The notes: a model not told the origin generated them from the sequence alone. A DNA stretch of 64,000 nt from Bifidobacterium dentium JCM 1195 = DSM 20436 (GCF_001042595.1 NZ_AP012326.1:186001-250000), one strand, 5' to 3'; shown: positions 1 through 8,678, counted from the first letter of the stretch. A program made the numbers and translations.

Positions 1-116
1 CCTCTCAGCCTTTCGGCTCCCGTTCGGTTGTGCCCCTATCTTCCCTCAGCCGCCCGACAAGATCGTCGGAATCAGGTGATGGATTGGCGTACTACCTGAA
101 GATTCGCCTCTGAGTT

Positions 117-328
117 GCGAGAGTCGGCCTGTTGCTCGACGGTGGCGTCCTTAAGTCCGTGTGGCTCGGGTTCTGGACTGCGAGAATCGGCCTGTTGCCC
201 AACGACGGCAGCCTCAAATCGGTCTGGGAACGGCTCTTACCGTTGAGGAACGGGGCGATTCTCGCGGTTTGCAGCCCCAAACACACGGGCTCGAGGCCGT
301 CACCGTCGAGCAACAGGCCGATTCTCGC
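117..328. repeat. Inverted array of 63-bp repeats
   Basis: Two direct copies start at 117 and 180 with GCGAGARTCGGCCTGTTGC. Two inverted copies end at 265 and 328 with CGATTCTCGC. Both pairs are spaced exactly 63 bp. The outer arms 117-145 and 300-328 are almost perfectly complementary, so the block could fold into a long cruciform. The frame of the downstream reductase stays open through the array from 161, and 63 bp is 21 codons. Upstream bases 1-116 show no gene I can support. Confidence 0.85.
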
Positions 329-388
329 GGCGTATGCCCCATGACTGCTGCCCTAAGGATTCCCGAGCCAGTCAGTGGGTATGTGAGA

Positions 389-1483
389 ATGAAATCAGGG
401 TACGAGAAGGAGATGGCGTTGAAGGATTCAGCAACGGACGCAGTGCCAGGTGCAGTGATGGGCGAACTGGCAGGATTTACGATTCCTCGGCTTGGCATGG
501 GAACGATGGCGCTGGCGATCGAGGGCCGGCCGGATCGTGACACGGCAATCCGCGCGATTCATGCCGGTCTGAATGCCGGCGTGCGATATCTGGATACCGC
601 ATGGTCGTACTATCTGCCGAGCCGGCCCGGTACCGGAACCCCGGAGGATCTGGGCTATGGCGAGAAACTGGTGCGTGATGCGTTGGCGACCTGGGATGGT
701 CCGCGCGATGAGGTGCTTGTCGCCACGAAGACCGGTTACCGTCGCACGATGGAGCCTGCCGTGCGAGTGTCCGATTCACCAGAATCGGACACTGACGATC
801 CAGCAGCCCCGTGTGCATATTCCGCGGCACGCGATGACGATTCCGTAACACCTGCTATGCGGTCCGACCGATCTGCGGAACGTCAGCATCTGCAGGCCGT
901 TGGCAGTCGATACGGTTGGATGGCGGATTCGCGGCCCGAAACGATGATTCGCGATGCGAAGGAGTCGGCCATGCGCCTCGGTGTGGAGGCGCTCGATTTG
1001 CTGTATTCGCATGGTCCGGATCCTGCGGTGGATTATGCGGATCAGATCGGTGCGCTCAAGCGACTGCTTGACGAAGGGGTGATCAGGAACGCCGGCATTT
1101 CGCGCGTGAACAACGAGCAGATTGACCTCGCCCGTGAGATTTTGGGAGATGGCTTGGTTGCCGTGCAGAATCAGTTCTCACCGTCATACCCCGACCCCGA
1201 ACATACGCTGGAACACTGTGAGAAGCTAGGTCTTGCGTTCGTCTGTTGGTCGCCATTGGGGGGATTCCTCGATGCGTTCGACCAACGCGCGTACGATGCG
1301 TTCCGCGTGATTGCCGATAAGCGTGGATGCTCCTACCAGCGTGTGGTATTGGCTTGGGAGTTGAGTCGCTACGACCGGCTGTTCACCATCCCGAGTGCCC
1401 GCAATCCGCATGAGATTCAGGATTCGTTCGCCGCTACCGAACTTACGCTTGCCGATGAGGAGCTTGGATTCCTGAATAGCTAG
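389..1483 (+). CDS. Aldo/keto reductase family protein with repeat insertion
   Basis: Predicted cytosolic NAD(P)H-dependent oxidoreductase with a TIM-barrel fold; the substrate is unknown. Counting from ATG 389, the AKR tetrad is visible as D69 and Y74 (RYLDTAWSYY), K114 (VATKTGY) and H208 (LLYSHGPDP). Between K114 and the conserved YGWMADSRPE segment lies about 45 extra residues, rich in Asp, Ser and Arg, that families of this type normally lack. It begins with VSDSPESDT, encoded by the dispersed palindrome at 768-791. The start is uncertain: ATG 389 has a weak ribosome site, ATG 413 directly abuts AGAAGGAG, and ATG 458 is also possible. The frame is open upstream to 161, but that part is repeat DNA and was excluded. 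No operon partner is evident. Confidence 0.8.
   Translation: MKSGYEKEMALKDSATDAVPGAVMGELAGFTIPRLGMGTMALAIEGRPDRDTAIRAIHAGLNAGVRYLDTAWSYYLPSRPGTGTPEDLGYGEKLVRDALATWDGPRDEVLVATKTGYRRTMEPAVRVSDSPESDTDDPAAPCAYSAARDDDSVTPAMRSDRSAERQHLQAVGSRYGWMADSRPETMIRDAKESAMRLGVEALDLLYSHGPDPAVDYADQIGALKRLLDEGVIRNAGISRVNNEQIDLAREILGDGLVAVQNQFSPSYPDPEHTLEHCEKLGLAFVCWSPLGGFLDAFDQRAYDAFRVIADKRGCSYQRVVLAWELSRYDRLFTIPSARNPHEIQDSFAATELTLADEELGFLNS
768..791. repeat. Dispersed palindrome, single copy inside the reductase
   Basis: The arms read TGTCCGATTC and GAATCGGACA with a short centre (ACCA). This is the same family as the repeats at 22900-22974 and 45480-45656. Here it is translated in frame as VSDSPESDT. Further copies at 51-bp offsets are not recognisable. 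Confidence 0.85.
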
Positions 1484-1596
1484 TCTCCAACGGACCGCGC
1501 GCTGTCACCTTACGTGGGGAGATTCAACGGTTCGCGGTGAGCGAGGGCGGATTGCGCTGTGTGCGGCACGCGTAGCGTGATCAGGAGATAAACAGT

Positions 1597-1608
1597 TTGC
1601 AGTGTAAG
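1597..1608. promoter_or_regulatory. Probable MarR operator upstream of marR
   Basis: TTGCAGTGTAAG at 1597-1608 matches, on the opposite strand and with one change, the perfect palindrome CTTACACTGTAAG found upstream of the ABC exporter at 2399-2411. It lies 38 bp before the marR start, where an A+T-rich -10-like stretch (AAGATAAAATA) follows it. This suggests autoregulation; it is inference from sequence only. Confidence 0.7.
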
Positions 1609-1646
1609 ATAAAATATCGGTTGATCATACGGGAAGGAGGGTACGC

Positions 1647-2147
1647 GTGGGCTATGAACAGGAGGCGTTCCGCAAGTTGATGTCGAATATCTGGGGCAAG
1701 AAATCCCGGATGCAGGAGGAGATGTCAAAAGGCGCGAAAGGTGAGCCGTTCATCGTGCAGGAGCTCTCGCGGAAAGGTCCGCAGACGCCGACGCAGCTGG
1801 CCGCGGCGATGCGTGCCACTACCGGCAGGGTCTCCACGTTGCTGTCCGCGTTGGAAAAGAAGGGGCAGATTACGCGCGAAATCGACCCGAATGATCGCAG
1901 AATCGTGCATGTGAGTCTTACCGAAGCAGGCGAACGGCGTGCCGAAAAGCAGCGTGAGGACATGCGGGAGGCGGTCTGCTGGATCTTTTCGCAGATGGGT
2001 GAACGGCGCACCCGTGAGTTCGTGGACCTCGCCGTCGAATTTACCACCTACATGTCCTTGTGCATGCCGGGCAAGTCACGCCCCACTCCGGAGCAGGTCA
2101 GGCAGGCCTTCGGCTCGACAGGTGGCTCCGACGGCGCAGCAAGCTGA
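1647..2147 (+). CDS. MarR family transcriptional regulator
   Basis: A 166-residue DNA-binding protein of MarR size. The winged helix-turn-helix spans roughly residues 45-95, including TQLAAAMRATTGRVSTLLSAL as the recognition region and the wing ITREIDPNDRRIVHVSLTEAG, which carries the family DxRR motif. GTG 1647 is chosen because GGAAGGAGG ends seven bases upstream. It lies upstream of, and co-directional with, an ABC exporter pair that shares its operator. The likely role is therefore ligand-sensitive repression of itself and of the exporter, as in other MarR-exporter pairs. The ligand cannot be inferred. Confidence 0.88.
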   Translation: MGYEQEAFRKLMSNIWGKKSRMQEEMSKGAKGEPFIVQELSRKGPQTPTQLAAAMRATTGRVSTLLSALEKKGQITREIDPNDRRIVHVSLTEAGERRAEKQREDMREAVCWIFSQMGERRTREFVDLAVEFTTYMSLCMPGKSRPTPEQVRQAFGSTGGSDGAAS

Positions 2148-2398
2148 CGGCGTGCGCGGGCCATCCCGGCGCGGGCAATCCGTGACGATATCGTGGAGCC
2201 GTTGTGGCAATACCGTGGCGGGTGGCGTTCTGTTTCGGTGCGCGCAATGTCGCGTCCGGTCAAGCAATCGCATCCAGTCAGCCCTGCGGCTGCGGGTGGC
2301 AGTGTGTGCCGATCGTTCGCGGAAGCGCCGCAACCAACAGCGGCAAACCATGCAATCGCAAATCGCTCTCAGGGAATACGCAGAAACGGGCGTAATAT

Positions 2399-2411
2399 CT
2401 TACACTGTAAG
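2399..2411. promoter_or_regulatory. Palindromic operator upstream of the ABC exporter
   Basis: CTTACACTGTAAG is a perfect 13-bp palindrome. It is followed by TTGACA (2415-2420), a possible -35 element, and lies 44 bp before the exporter start. It matches the site in front of marR (1597-1608). The preceding gap 2148-2398 contains nothing else I can support. Confidence 0.75.
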
Positions 2412-2454
2412 TAATTGACATCGTAAAGTAATCACCACAGAGAAGGAACCGAGC

Positions 2455-4212
2455 ATGCTTCGCATCATGCGATACCTCTCCAAAGCGGAGATAGGCCAGA
2501 TGCTCATAGCGTTGGTCAGCATCATCGGTCAGATCTGGCTTGATCTGACCCTGCCGGACTACATGTCCAACATCACCGAACTCGTTGAAACTCCGGGCAG
2601 CAGCATGTCCGACATCTGGGTGGCAGGCGGCAAAATGCTCGCCATCTCACTGGGATCCGCGGCCTGCGCCGTCGTGACCGGCTACATCGCCGCACGCGTG
2701 GGCGCCTCATTCAGCCAAAGGCTACGCTCGCTGGAGTTCAACAAGGTCGAAAGCTTCGGACCGGCGGAAATGAACCGCTTCTCCACTGCGTCGCTCATCA
2801 CCCGCTCCACGAACGACATCACGCAGATCCAGATGTTCATCACCATGGGCCTGATGATGATCGTCAAGTCGCCGATCATGGCCGTGTGGGCAGTATGCAA
2901 GATTGCGGGCGACGGATTCGAATGGACGCTCGCCACTGGCATCGCCGTGGCGGTACTGCTGGTCGCGATCGGCATTCTGATGGCGCTGGTCATGCCGAAA
3001 TTCAAGTCCATGCAGCGTCTGACGGACAACATCAACCTGGTGGCGCGCGAAAACCTGACCGGCCTGCGCGTGGTGCGCGCCTACAACGCCGAAGACTATC
3101 AGGAATCGAAATTCACGCAGGCCAACAAGGAACTGACCGAAACCCAGCTGTTCACCAACCGTGCCATGGCGGTCATGATGCCGCTGATGAACACCATCAT
3201 GAACGGCCTGATGCTCGCCGTCTACTGGATCGGCGCATACCTGATCGAAGCGGCCGACGCCACCGACAAACTCACCACCTTCGCGAACATGGTGGTGTTC
3301 TCCAGCTATTCCGTGCAGGTGATCATGAGCTTCCTGCTGATGAGCATGGTATTCGTGCTGTGGCCGCGCGCCGACGTATCCGCACAGCGCGTGCTTGAAG
3401 TGATCGACACCGAGCCGATGGTCGTAGATGGCAGCCGGACTGCGGGAAAGTCCGGCATGGAAGGCGACATCGAATTCCGCAACGTGAGCTTCGCCTACCC
3501 GGATTCGCGCGAGGCCATGCTGGAAGGCATCAGCTTCAAAGCCGCAAAAGGTCAGACGGTCGCGTTCATCGGCTCGACCGGCTCCGGCAAATCGTCGCTG
3601 ATCAATCTGGTGCCGCGCTTCTACGACGCCACCCAAGGCGAAGTGCTCGTCGACGGCGTGAACGTGCGCGACTACACGCTCAAGGCATTGCGCGACAAGA
3701 TCGGCTACGTGCCGCAACAGGCGTTCCTGTTCAAGGGCACCATCGCCGGCAATGTGGCATACGGCGACACCGAACTGCGCGAACGGGACGTGAAGGACGC
3801 CTGCGATGTCGCGCAGGCCACGGAATTCATCGACAAGAAGGAACATGGCTACGAATCCGACATTTCGCAAGGCGGCGCCAACGTGTCCGGCGGGCAGAAG
3901 CAACGACTGTCAATCGCAAGGGCCGTGTATCGGCATCCGGAAATCCTCATCTTCGACGACTCCTTCTCCGCACTTGACTTCAAAACGGACCGTGCCGTAC
4001 GCGACGCGCTCGCGAAGGAGGCCAAGGATTCCACGAAACTGATCGTCGCGCAGCGCATCGGCACCATCATGGATGCCGACCGCATCGTCGTGCTCGACGA
4101 AGGCAGGGTGGTCGGACAGGGCACGCACCGTGAACTGCTCGAGACCTGCGAGGTGTATCGGCAGATCGCGCAGTCGCAGCTGAGCGAAGACGAACTGAAG
4201 GGAGGCCGCTGA
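2455..4212 (+). CDS. ABC exporter, permease-ATPase half (degenerate-site subunit)
   Basis: A 585-residue half-transporter with six membrane segments (about 1-320) and a nucleotide-binding domain (about 345-585). Walker A is GSTGSGKS (373-380) and the signature is NVSGGQKQR. Two catalytic positions are altered: Walker B reads ILIFDD (497-502), with Asp in place of the catalytic Glu, and the switch histidine is Gln (Q533, AQR). Those are the hallmarks of the degenerate-site subunit of heterodimeric exporters such as TM287/288 or LmrCD. It is followed one base later by its partner and is probably controlled by the upstream MarR protein. The likely role is efflux of drugs or amphipathic compounds; the substrate is unknown. 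Confidence 0.9.
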   Translation: MLRIMRYLSKAEIGQMLIALVSIIGQIWLDLTLPDYMSNITELVETPGSSMSDIWVAGGKMLAISLGSAACAVVTGYIAARVGASFSQRLRSLEFNKVESFGPAEMNRFSTASLITRSTNDITQIQMFITMGLMMIVKSPIMAVWAVCKIAGDGFEWTLATGIAVAVLLVAIGILMALVMPKFKSMQRLTDNINLVARENLTGLRVVRAYNAEDYQESKFTQANKELTETQLFTNRAMAVMMPLMNTIMNGLMLAVYWIGAYLIEAADATDKLTTFANMVVFSSYSVQVIMSFLLMSMVFVLWPRADVSAQRVLEVIDTEPMVVDGSRTAGKSGMEGDIEFRNVSFAYPDSREAMLEGISFKAAKGQTVAFIGSTGSGKSSLINLVPRFYDATQGEVLVDGVNVRDYTLKALRDKIGYVPQQAFLFKGTIAGNVAYGDTELRERDVKDACDVAQATEFIDKKEHGYESDISQGGANVSGGQKQRLSIARAVYRHPEILIFDDSFSALDFKTDRAVRDALAKEAKDSTKLIVAQRIGTIMDADRIVVLDEGRVVGQGTHRELLETCEVYRQIAQSQLSEDELKGGR

Positions 4213-4213
4213 C

Positions 4214-6052
4214 ATGCCTAGGGGACCAATGGGACGTGGACCTGCTGAAAAACCGAAGGATTTCGGCGGTGTGATGAAGAAACTCATACGTTTCTGCCGC
4301 CGCTACATTCCCGTGATCATCATCGCGCTGGTGCTTGGCGCAGCCGGAACCGTATGCCAGATCATCGGGCCCGACAAACTCAAGGACATGACCAACGAGA
4401 TCACCAAGGGCCTGCCGGCCATCGTACACGGCAAGCCGGTGATGAACTCGATCGACTTCACCGCGGTCGGCCGTATTGCATGGCTGCTGGTGGCGTTGTA
4501 TGTCGGCTATGCGGTGCTGTGCTATCTGCAAAGCTGGCTGATGGCAAGCGTGACGCAACGCACCGCGCAACAGCTGCGCGAGGAGATCGGCCGGAAGATC
4601 AATCGCCTGCCGCTCAAATATTTCGACAAGGTCAGCTACGGCGATGTGCTGAGCCGCATTACCAACGATGTGGACGCGATCGGGCAGACGCTCGGCCAGT
4701 CGCTGGGCTCGCTGATTACGTCGGTCACGCTGTTCTTCGGTGCGCTGATCATGATGTTCTACAACAACGTAATCCTAACGTTGTGCGCCATCGGCTCCGC
4801 ACTGCTCGGCCTGATCGTGATGGGCGGCATCATGAAGGCCTCGCAACAATACTTCGCGCGCCAGCAGGCGGCCCTCGGCGATGTGAACGGCCATGTTGAG
4901 GAGATGTATACCGGGCATACCGTGGTCAAGGCGTACGGTGGCGAGGCCGATTCCATCAGCCGCTTCGAACGCTACAACCAGGACCTGTACGTGTCTGGTT
5001 GGAAGAGCCAGTTCCTGTCCGGCCTGATGATGCCGCTGATGAATTTCATCGGTAATTTCGGCTATGTGGTCGTATGCGTGGTCGGTGCGGTGCTTGCGAT
5101 GGATGGCAAGATCGAGTTCGGCGTGATCGTGGCGTTCATGATGTACATCCGCCTGTTCACGCAGCCGCTGTCGCAGTTCGCGCAGGCCTTCCAGAACCTG
5201 CAACGCTGCGCCGCCGCATCCGAGCGCGTGTTCGGCTTCCTGGAGGAGCCGGAGTTGGCCGACGAATCCGATAAACGGCCGTTGCTCGGCGTCGATGCGG
5301 ACGGCAGGCCGCAACCGGTGCGTGGCGACGTGGAATTCAGCCACGTACGCTTCGGCTACGAATCCGACAAGACGATCATCCACGACTTCTCCGCTTCGGT
5401 GAAGTCCGGTCAGAAGGTCGCCATCGTCGGCCCGACCGGTGCCGGCAAGACCACGATGGTGAACCTGCTTATGCGCTTCTACGAGATTTCCGGCGGCACG
5501 ATTTCGATTGATGGCGTCGATACCAAATCGGTGCCGCGTTGGAATGTGCACGATCAGTTCTCGATGGTGCTGCAGGATACGTGGGTGTTCCGTGGAACGG
5601 TGCGTGAAAACATCGCATATTCCAAGAAGGGCGTGACCGACGAGCAGATCGTCGCCGCATGCAAGGCCGTTGGGTTGCACCACTACATCATGTCGCTGCC
5701 GGATGGCTATGACACGATTCTCGATGACAAGGCGTCGCTGTCGCAGGGTCAGAAGCAGTTGCTGACGATTGCGCGCGCGATGGTGGAGGATGCGCCGATT
5801 CTGATTTTGGACGAGGCGACCTCTTCCGTCGATACGCGTACCGAAGAACTGATTCAGAAGGCGATGGACGCGCTGACGGTGGGGCGTACGAGTTTCGTGA
5901 TCGCGCATCGCCTGTCGACGATTCGTGACGCCGACATGATTCTGGTGATGGACGGCGGCGATATCGTAGAGCGCGGTACGCACGAGGAGCTGCTTGCGAA
6001 GGGCGGTTTCTACGCCGATATCTACAACAGTCAGTTCACGCTGGCTGGCTGA
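4214..6052 (+). CDS. ABC exporter, permease-ATPase half (catalytic subunit)
   Basis: A 612-residue half-transporter with six membrane segments followed by a nucleotide-binding domain. Walker A is GPTGAGKT (from residue 406), Walker B is ILILDEA with the catalytic Glu, and the switch region is IAHR with His. The signature is LSQGQ rather than LSGGQ, as seen in the partner subunits of degenerate-site heterodimers, so this chain completes the pair with the preceding gene. ATG 4214 follows GGGAGG and sits one base after the upstream stop, so translation is probably coupled. The C-terminal codons LAG lie in a 16-bp tandem repeat (6043-6090), so the 3' end may be variable between strains. Confidence 0.9.
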   Translation: MPRGPMGRGPAEKPKDFGGVMKKLIRFCRRYIPVIIIALVLGAAGTVCQIIGPDKLKDMTNEITKGLPAIVHGKPVMNSIDFTAVGRIAWLLVALYVGYAVLCYLQSWLMASVTQRTAQQLREEIGRKINRLPLKYFDKVSYGDVLSRITNDVDAIGQTLGQSLGSLITSVTLFFGALIMMFYNNVILTLCAIGSALLGLIVMGGIMKASQQYFARQQAALGDVNGHVEEMYTGHTVVKAYGGEADSISRFERYNQDLYVSGWKSQFLSGLMMPLMNFIGNFGYVVVCVVGAVLAMDGKIEFGVIVAFMMYIRLFTQPLSQFAQAFQNLQRCAAASERVFGFLEEPELADESDKRPLLGVDADGRPQPVRGDVEFSHVRFGYESDKTIIHDFSASVKSGQKVAIVGPTGAGKTTMVNLLMRFYEISGGTISIDGVDTKSVPRWNVHDQFSMVLQDTWVFRGTVRENIAYSKKGVTDEQIVAACKAVGLHHYIMSLPDGYDTILDDKASLSQGQKQLLTIARAMVEDAPILILDEATSSVDTRTEELIQKAMDALTVGRTSFVIAHRLSTIRDADMILVMDGGDIVERGTHEELLAKGGFYADIYNSQFTLAG

Positions 6053-6090
6053 ACGGTTGGCTGGCTGAACGGTTGGCTGGCTGAACGGCC
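6043..6090 (+). repeat. Three tandem 16-bp repeats over the exporter stop codon
   Basis: The unit GGCTGGCTGAACGGTT occurs at 6043-6058 and 6059-6074, and again at 6075-6090 with CC as its last two bases. The first copy contains the exporter stop codon. This looks like recent slippage. Confidence 0.9.
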
Positions 6091-6106
6091 AGCCGGCAGA
6101 GTGGTT

Positions 6107-6138
6107 GTTCGGCCCGTTGATGGGCCAATGGGCCGAAC
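6107..6138. terminator. Hairpin between convergent genes
   Basis: GTTCGGCCC (6107-6115) pairs perfectly with GGGCCGAAC (6130-6138). No T-run follows. It could end transcription of the exporter and of the convergent ATPase gene. Confidence 0.5.
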
Positions 6139-6187
6139 AGTCCTCCGCAACGGCAGGTGCCATGCCCGGCGCTATACGGCGTGGTGC

Positions 6188-7327
6188 CTAAAGGCGCTTC
6201 CTAAGATAAGCGCCCAGATGGGAGATGGCGAATTCGAGGGATCCGTGGCCGGCCGGCTGAATGATCTTGTCTTTGATCAATGCGGCCCGGTACTTATTCA
6301 CCCAGCTTCGACTACGCCCGGTTCGGGTTTCGATTGCACTGACTGCGGTTGCGGCTGGCGCGTCACAAGCCATGGCATTCAGGAACTCGAGTTCCGCCGG
6401 CTTCAGCCCGTCCAGCGCGGGTGCGCATACGGCATCATCGAAAGCGATCTGCGCGTCCGCAATGCCGGTCGCAACGTCGCTTGCGGTGATTCCCGTCGCG
6501 TGGCGGCGCTGGGAGGCCTGCCACATGTAATAACCGACAAGTTGCACCATGTAAGGGTATCCGTTGGTTGCCTGCGCCGCCAGCCAGGCCTCGTCGTTGC
6601 CGATCGTCTTGCCGGAATCGGCGACGGATTCAAGGAATGCGTTCTTGACATCCACCAGTGGAACGTTGTCAAGCTCGCAACGCAGGGCTCTGCGCAGGAA
6701 AGTGACGACATCGTCGTTGACCAGGTCGTTGACCGTTGATGGCAGCCCCGCGAATACGATGGCGATGCCCTTCTTCTCGGCGTCGGGCACATTGGTCTCA
6801 TCGATGGACGTAGTGACGTGTTGTATGGCTGTGGCGATGGCGACAAGGTCGTCAAGCGAAGCGGCCTGTGTTTCGTCGATGGTGATGAGAATGCCTTTCC
6901 CCTTGCCGATTTTTCCGCTTTCCAAACGTTTGGCGATTGCATTGCGTAGCGTGAGCGGCGTGGTGGTTGAGGAAAGATCGATATGGCCGAGGCTTGCGCT
7001 GGCGATTCCCGGGATGCTGACCGAAGGGCTCACGCTTGCCTGATTGATGTGAAGGCCGCTGGGCGTAAGCGCTTCAATGAGGCGTTGCGCAACATCGGGT
7101 GAAGCGGTTTCGGAGATGGTCTCCCATCCGCGCTCGGCGGCGATGCGGCGAAATTCGGTCAGGAGCACGGTCTTGCCGAAGCCGCGCTGTCCGGTGACCA
7201 ACATGATGCGTCCTGGGGCGCCGGCGCCGTTGTCCAGCCCCTCCGTGAATTCCTCGATGGCGGTCTCGCGGCCGATGAGTATCGGCGGCATTTTGCCGGC
7301 AGTCGGCTTGAATGGGTTCATTGCCAT
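6188..7327 (-). CDS. AAA+ ATPase, ORC1/Cdc6-like ATP-binding protein
   Basis: A 379-residue P-loop ATPase. It has Walker A GQRGFGKT near residue 50, Walker B ILITIDET, a sensor-like segment IVFAGLP, and a C-terminal winged-helix-like part (AIETRTGRSRSWVNKYRAALIKD). The architecture resembles small archaeal-type ATPases found singly in actinobacterial genomes. The function is unknown; partner binding or DNA binding is a guess from the C-terminal domain. ATG 7327 is preferred over 7360 because GGAGAAGG precedes it at good distance. The promoter side contains two 30-bp direct repeats (7371-7430). It is monocistronic. Confidence 0.75.
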   Translation of the reverse strand: MAMNPFKPTAGKMPPILIGRETAIEEFTEGLDNGAGAPGRIMLVTGQRGFGKTVLLTEFRRIAAERGWETISETASPDVAQRLIEALTPSGLHINQASVSPSVSIPGIASASLGHIDLSSTTTPLTLRNAIAKRLESGKIGKGKGILITIDETQAASLDDLVAIATAIQHVTTSIDETNVPDAEKKGIAIVFAGLPSTVNDLVNDDVVTFLRRALRCELDNVPLVDVKNAFLESVADSGKTIGNDEAWLAAQATNGYPYMVQLVGYYMWQASQRRHATGITASDVATGIADAQIAFDDAVCAPALDGLKPAELEFLNAMACDAPAATAVSAIETRTGRSRSWVNKYRAALIKDKIIQPAGHGSLEFAISHLGAYLRKRL

Positions 7328-7370
7328 GGAGCACCTTCTCCGTGAATCTTTTCGAATCAAGACATGTGAA

Positions 7371-7430
7371 CATGTATGAATGTATACGAAAGTATACCAA
7401 CATGTACGAATGTATACGAAGATGTACGAT
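7371..7430. repeat. Two 30-bp direct repeats upstream of the ATPase gene
   Basis: The copies at 7371-7400 and 7401-7430 both begin CATGTAYGAATGTATACGAA. A third begins at 7431 and stops after about five bases. The core TGTATACG is itself palindromic around GTATAC. The position, just upstream of the ATPase start, suggests iterated binding sites, possibly for the ATPase itself. Confidence 0.75.
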
Positions 7431-7504
7431 CATGTGTGGCGCTGTGCGAGCGTCCGTATGCGGTATGGCCCGTTCCTCGGCGTTCGTTGGCGATCCAAGC
7501 TTGT

Positions 7505-8551
7505 TCAGAACAGCCTTCCGGGGAAATCGCTGCTGACGGCGGCGTGACGACCGGCATTCAAGGTCACGCAGGCGAACGAGAACGCGCGTCTCAGTTCTTC
7601 CGGGCTGGTCGTGAACAATGCGGTGGCCAAGCCGTCGGCCAGAGCGCTGGGATGGGCGGCAAACGGTCCGATGGCATCTTGAGGCGACGAATCCGAAGTC
7701 CGTGGTGCGCCATGCGTGGCACGCGCCTCCGGCTCGCGAACTCGCGCCGACGGGTCCGGCGCTGATCCGGGCATGTAAACCCATGTGGCTTCGGTCTGTT
7801 GGACGGGCAGGCCATCAATGGCATTGAGCAGATGGTGGATGCTCAGTTGGGTACGCTCGTTGACCGCTACCTCCCAGTGGCGACGACTGGGGGCGCTTGC
7901 GCAGAGCGCGCCGTCGATGATGTGCGCCACGCCAATCGCGCGGGTGGAATCATCCGGGTCCTCGAGTGCGATGGCTATCGGTTCGGCGGAATGAATCAGC
8001 AGGTCGCCTCCCGCGTCGATTACGAACTCGGCGGAAGCAGAGGCAAGGAATGCGCCGAGCAGGTCGACGAGATACCCTTTGCCGCAGGCGCCGAAGTCCA
8101 GATCGACTGGACGGCGGGTGATCAGCGTGGTGCCTCGGCGTTCCACGTCATCACCCCATGTGGGCCGCCCTCGCAGGGCGCCCAGATGCTCGGCGGACCC
8201 AGGTTTGACCGTGAAACTCAAGGAGGCGTCGTAGCCGAGACGAATCAGATCTTCGCCAATGCACGGGTCGATTGCGCCGGAGGTGGCGGCGAACAATGCG
8301 TCGTACAGGCCGAACAGCGGTTCGGTCCAATCCGGGAAATCGAAATTCCCGCCATGCTTTGCCCGTCCGATTTCGGCGACGAGCGAATCGTCTCGGAACC
8401 GGGACAGCACCTGCTCGTACGTTTCCAAGAGCTCCGACATCCTTGTGCGCAGATCCTCATGTACCGGTTGAGGCGTTGAAATCACGATTCCGGTGCCAAG
8501 CGCCTTCGGGAAGGCTGTGACATGGGGCATGCGCAGTGAAAGGGAGACCAT
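7505..8551 (-). CDS. apbE: FAD:protein FMN transferase (ApbE family)
   Basis: A 348-residue ApbE-type flavin transferase, which in this family attaches FMN covalently to Thr/Ser of exported flavoproteins using FAD. Visible family features are the N-terminal ALGTGIVIS strand, AIDPCIGEDLIRLGYD, the core DLDFGACGKGYLVDLL (counterpart of DLGGIAKGYAVD) and FVIDAGGDLLI. No signal peptide or lipobox is visible, so a cytoplasmic or non-classical location is possible. Between QTEATWVYMP and FAAHPSALADGLATALF there is a linker rich in Pro, Arg and Ser. ATG 8551 is the most likely start, although no clear ribosome site precedes it. The FMN-binding lipoprotein at 24534-25097 is a candidate substrate in this window. 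Confidence 0.85.
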   Translation of the reverse strand: MVSLSLRMPHVTAFPKALGTGIVISTPQPVHEDLRTRMSELLETYEQVLSRFRDDSLVAEIGRAKHGGNFDFPDWTEPLFGLYDALFAATSGAIDPCIGEDLIRLGYDASLSFTVKPGSAEHLGALRGRPTWGDDVERRGTTLITRRPVDLDFGACGKGYLVDLLGAFLASASAEFVIDAGGDLLIHSAEPIAIALEDPDDSTRAIGVAHIIDGALCASAPSRRHWEVAVNERTQLSIHHLLNAIDGLPVQQTEATWVYMPGSAPDPSARVREPEARATHGAPRTSDSSPQDAIGPFAAHPSALADGLATALFTTSPEELRRAFSFACVTLNAGRHAAVSSDFPGRLF

Positions 8552-8568
8552 GCCTACGATGCTAGTGG

Positions 8569-8678
8569 TATTTCGCTTATAGATGGCGGATTCTCCTGAA
8601 GGAATGGTCGAAAGGGGGTATTCCCATGCCTCCTGGAGACGTTGTCTCCAGGAGAATCCGCCATCTATAAGCGAAATA
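8569..8678. repeat. Perfect 30-bp inverted repeat between divergent genes
   Basis: The left arm 8569-8598 and right arm 8649-8678 are exact reverse complements, separated by 50 bp. Inside the loop and right arm, CCTGGAGAC and GTCTCCAGG form a second hairpin. Both arms carry CTATAAG, reading outward toward apbE on one side and toward the symporter on the other. The divergent genes therefore share duplicated promoter-like DNA. The arms also contain GGATTCTCC, reminiscent of the other palindrome families in the window. Confidence 0.9.

Noticed and set aside
161..388. N-terminal extension of the aldo/keto reductase
   Set aside because: The added residues are translated repeat DNA with no ribosome site; family members start near the later ATG codons.
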